Both the position numbers and the translations under genes were made by a program. Positions 61,486 through 64,000 of a stretch of 64,000 nucleotides of DNA are shown piece by piece; position 1 is the first letter of the stretch; the number at the start of each line of letters is the position of its first letter. The notes beneath the pieces were generated by a model. The model did not search any database. It was not told the DNA's origin and saw nothing but the letters and a program-made list of their open reading frames with translations. Origin of the DNA: Chionis minor (lineage: Eukaryota > Chordata > Aves > Charadriiformes > Chionididae); NCBI GenBank assembly GCA_013398295.1, contig VZSF01001080.1:1-64000 (forward strand), read 5' to 3'.

Positions 61486-63606
61486 GCGCCGCGGCTGCGC
61501 GCGATTCCCCGCCCGGGTCGTTCACTGCGCAGCCCGGGGCGGCCGGCCAGGAATGCGCTTTTCGAAGCATTTTTACCATTTTTCCGGGTGTTTCTGCGCC
61601 GGGCGGCGAAGGGAGGCGGCTGCGAGGAGGGAGGTTTGGGCAGCAGGGCTGGGTGGGGGCCGGCGACCCCGGGGTGTGGGGCTGACGACTACCCCGCGTG
61701 CCTTGTCCCTCTTCCTGCTCCAAAACATCCTCTTTCACCTCCATTGCACGAGCCAGCATGTAACTCACCTTCCTCTGGTGAGCCAGAGCCTCCTCCTTGT
61801 CATTTACCTGCGTATTTATGTCAAAGAGAGAGAAAAGACACAAATTTACACGCCAAGAACAAGGCAGTCAGTGTAAATTCACGTTACCCAGATGGTAAAC
61901 AGTTTAACAAAACACTAACCAGATCTATCAACATCTTCAGGATTTCATGAGGATTGTCCAGCTCTTCAACTTTCCTGCCGTCTGCATCCGATGAGAGCAG
62001 GCCGGACAGTTTTTGCCCCAGGCTGTTCTTGTTCCCTTCTAACTTGACACGTCCTAAGGAAAACAAAAGTACATGAGCTGCGTAATGCGGGAAGAGGAAG
62101 AAATACTTTGGGATAAAACGGGCACGCGTAAAACGGGATTCTGAACAATCTCCTCTGAAAGGGCAATGCAAGCTCCAGCTTCTCCCACCACACGTAACGC
62201 AGCGGGTGACTTGCACGTGGCACCATCCTCAGCATCTCTTAAAGGTTCGATAGACCTTTCATCATGTTACATGAGCAAACTGAAAATAAAATTATTTTCT
62301 CTGTATGGAAAATAGACTTTAACGCTCTGGTTGAACTGGCTACTTTGGTTAAACTCTCTGGTTAAAGACTACTTTGCGGTAATTTGTTTTTAAACAGGTA
62401 GCCTGAAAAAAACGATTCTTGACACAAACTGTTGAAAAGTTCCTAAGATTTCTAAAAGCATTAACATACATTAAAACTATGAAACGTGTCAGGATATGGA
62501 GCTGGGAAACGATGACATCAGTATAAGGGAAACATACTCAAGATGTATGCTGTTTTAGTATTACATCCTGAGGCTGCTCAAGGAACCTGGATGACCCATC
62601 AAACTTCTGAGCCTGGCACCTCCAGGTCAATGGCTAATGCCAATGTACCTTGAAGTGCCGCTCCTCAATTCTGCTATGGTGTTGACGATGACATATGCAC
62701 TTAAATACTTCTTATCCTTTTTCTTAAAGGGATAATAAGAATTATGCCTCTTTTAGAGTGCTTTGTAACTCACAGATGACCATGTGAAGTATAAGAAGAG
62801 TAATAAATACTGATGCAGATACATATACATAATAAAAACTGTACTGTAATTCATATTTCAGTGAAAACCCAGTATATATTTTTTTGCATTTCTCCTCTTT
62901 CCCTAACTCTTACATAGACATCATTTGGAAAAAACCCAGCACATTAAATTGATGATAACATCTAAAATGGCCCGGCTAAACTTGCCAGATGTTAGCTTTT
63001 TTGTGCTGTTTTCATAATAAACATCTTTAATATCCAGCATATTATTGTCATCCTGGGTAACAGCTTATTTATTTGAGCATGTTTCCTCTCAGATAATACA
63101 GTTCATGACTGTGTAATAAGAAAGGGCTACATTAAAAGCTTGGACTGGTAGCTCCAACATCCTACAGTAGTATTTATATATTCCACGTATACACAGACAC
63201 TCTACTGTACATAGGCAAAACTTCCTGTAGAAATTCTTCACCTACATGACACACTATTTAACGTATTTACAGTTTTGACATAACTTTGTTCCTTTTTTTT
63301 TTTTGACTCTTCAGAGACCTCATTTAGCAATTAAACCGCAACCATACATTTAATACAATAAGGTCTGCATGTGCCGCTTGTCAGCTAACTTATTTTCTAT
63401 TCAGTCATTACAGATACATAGCATGCCCGGTTACCATCATCTTTCAGACGTCTCCAGTTTATAAATTTCGTTTCCTTCTTAATCTTTATCACTTCTGCAA
63501 GCCTCAGGGCTTGGTCTTTCCTCTGCATTAGCTGCTGCTCAAATGCAATTCTGAAGGCATCTGCCATTACATAAGCTTCATCTTTACTCTTCTTCAGAGT
63601 TTCAAG
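61481..63606 (-). CDS. CCDC125: CCDC125, C-terminal three exons (partial gene)
   Basis: Exons (minus strand): 63606-63435, 62053-61920 and 61807-61481, all GT-AG and in phase, giving 210 residues; earlier exons lie beyond the right edge. The first exon encodes a coiled-coil with [20 protein letters not shown], almost identical to human CCDC125. The second has KMLID at its end, and the third begins [20 protein letters not shown], also near-identical to human. After MEVKED homology stops: the remaining 80 or so residues are Pro/Ala/Gly-rich, encoded by CpG-rich DNA, and unlike the human tail, which ends in a Ser-rich segment. CCDC125 (Kenae) is a cytoplasmic coiled-coil protein reported to restrain cell migration through Rho-family GTPases. 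A strong donor-like string (AAG|GTGAGT) lies inside the last exon at the KVS codons, but conservation past it argues that it is coding. Confidence 0.9.
62054..63434. other. CCDC125 intron
   Basis: AT-rich intron between two CCDC125 exons. It has a T-run at 63292-63304 and no recognised repeat family or nested gene. Confidence 0.7.
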
Positions 63607-63910
63607 CTGGTTTTAAGTCAGAGAAAATTTAAAGTATATTAAGCAATTTGGAAGCAACAGCAGATTTAAAATACCTATTGAGACAGAATGAAGCTATTAA
63701 CACAGACAACCTTTAAATAAATATAATCAAGGAAGTAGTAGAAACTAAGCTAAGTGCCTTCTTGCCACGTTAAGAAATGCATTTTGAAATGCATATTGAA
63801 GTCCTTACCCCTCCTCTTCTATGCATGCACACACCGCCACCCATCTACCCAGACAAGCTGCCAGCAGTGCCTGTTCATCTCTGCACATGCAGAAGAGCTT
63901 GAGGAGGGCA

Positions 63911-63931
63911 TTGCTGCCCCCTGCTGGTTGG
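63911..63931 (-). promoter_or_regulatory. Near-consensus CTCF-binding motif
   Basis: The minus strand reads CCAACCAGCAGGGGGCAGCAA, which fits the vertebrate CTCF core (CCASYAGRGGGCRS) at every core position. It sits in a CCDC125 intron upstream of the exon at 63606. The motif is seen; occupancy is inferred. Its orientation would place the loop side by the usual convergent rule, so it may matter for domain boundaries between CCDC125 and ZFYVE16. Confidence 0.65.
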
Positions 63932-64000
63932 GCAAAAGGAGCAAAAGAATGGTATCTATGTCAGGGATAGTAACTGTGGTACAAAAGGGATGTGACAGCA

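Noticed and set aside
61783..61795. AAG|GTGAGT in the last CCDC125 exon as a real splice donor
   Set aside because: The codons across and after it (KVSYMLARA) are conserved with human, so they are most likely translated.

Overview
This is a bird nuclear genome window. The evidence is intron-rich vertebrate genes with GT-AG splicing, several CR1 LINE 3' ends with the avian-type terminal octamer, and a solo LTR of a kind widespread in birds. Three of the four recognisable genes (ANKRD34B, FAM151B, ZFYVE16) keep the order and relative orientation of human 5q14.1. The fourth, CCDC125, sits in human 5q13 and here lies directly upstream of ZFYVE16. In chicken this material is on the Z chromosome, so Z linkage is likely; that is inferred from synteny, not seen in the sequence.

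Layout. Bases 1-5049 hold a small CpG-rich patch at 60-215, an unidentified open stretch at 1343-1782, and otherwise plain non-coding DNA ending in a polypyrimidine tract and splice acceptor. 5050-6600 (+) is the intact single-exon coding region of ANKRD34B. 6601-17743 is its 3' UTR and intergenic DNA with one CR1 copy. 17744-27330 (-) is FAM151B, a complete six-exon menorin-family gene (271 codons) starting in a CpG island. 29242-52774 (-) is the complete coding region of ZFYVE16 (endofin), reconstructed here as 17 coding exons giving 1518 residues, all joining in phase. Its introns carry CR1 copies, an antisense solo LTR and an unidentified open stretch near 37 kb. A 5' intron of about 8 kb leads to a GC-box/CRE-rich CpG island at 60.6-61.4 kb. 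61481-63606 (-) holds the last three exons of CCDC125; its 5' part lies beyond the right edge.

The genes do not form an operon or pathway. ZFYVE16 is an endosomal PI3P-binding scaffold in BMP/Smad signalling and cargo sorting. CCDC125 is a coiled-coil protein linked to cell motility, FAM151B a menorin-domain protein linked to photoreceptor maintenance, and ANKRD34B an ankyrin phosphoprotein. ZFYVE16, FAM151B and CCDC125 are read in tandem from the minus strand; ANKRD34B is on the plus strand.

I found no undescribed multi-gene system. The items most worth checking are the apparently lineage-specific C-terminal tail of CCDC125 where it abuts the ZFYVE16 CpG island, a near-consensus CTCF site at the right edge, a tandem splice acceptor in ZFYVE16, the antisense LTR with its TATA and polyadenylation signals present, and two open stretches whose origin I could not identify.
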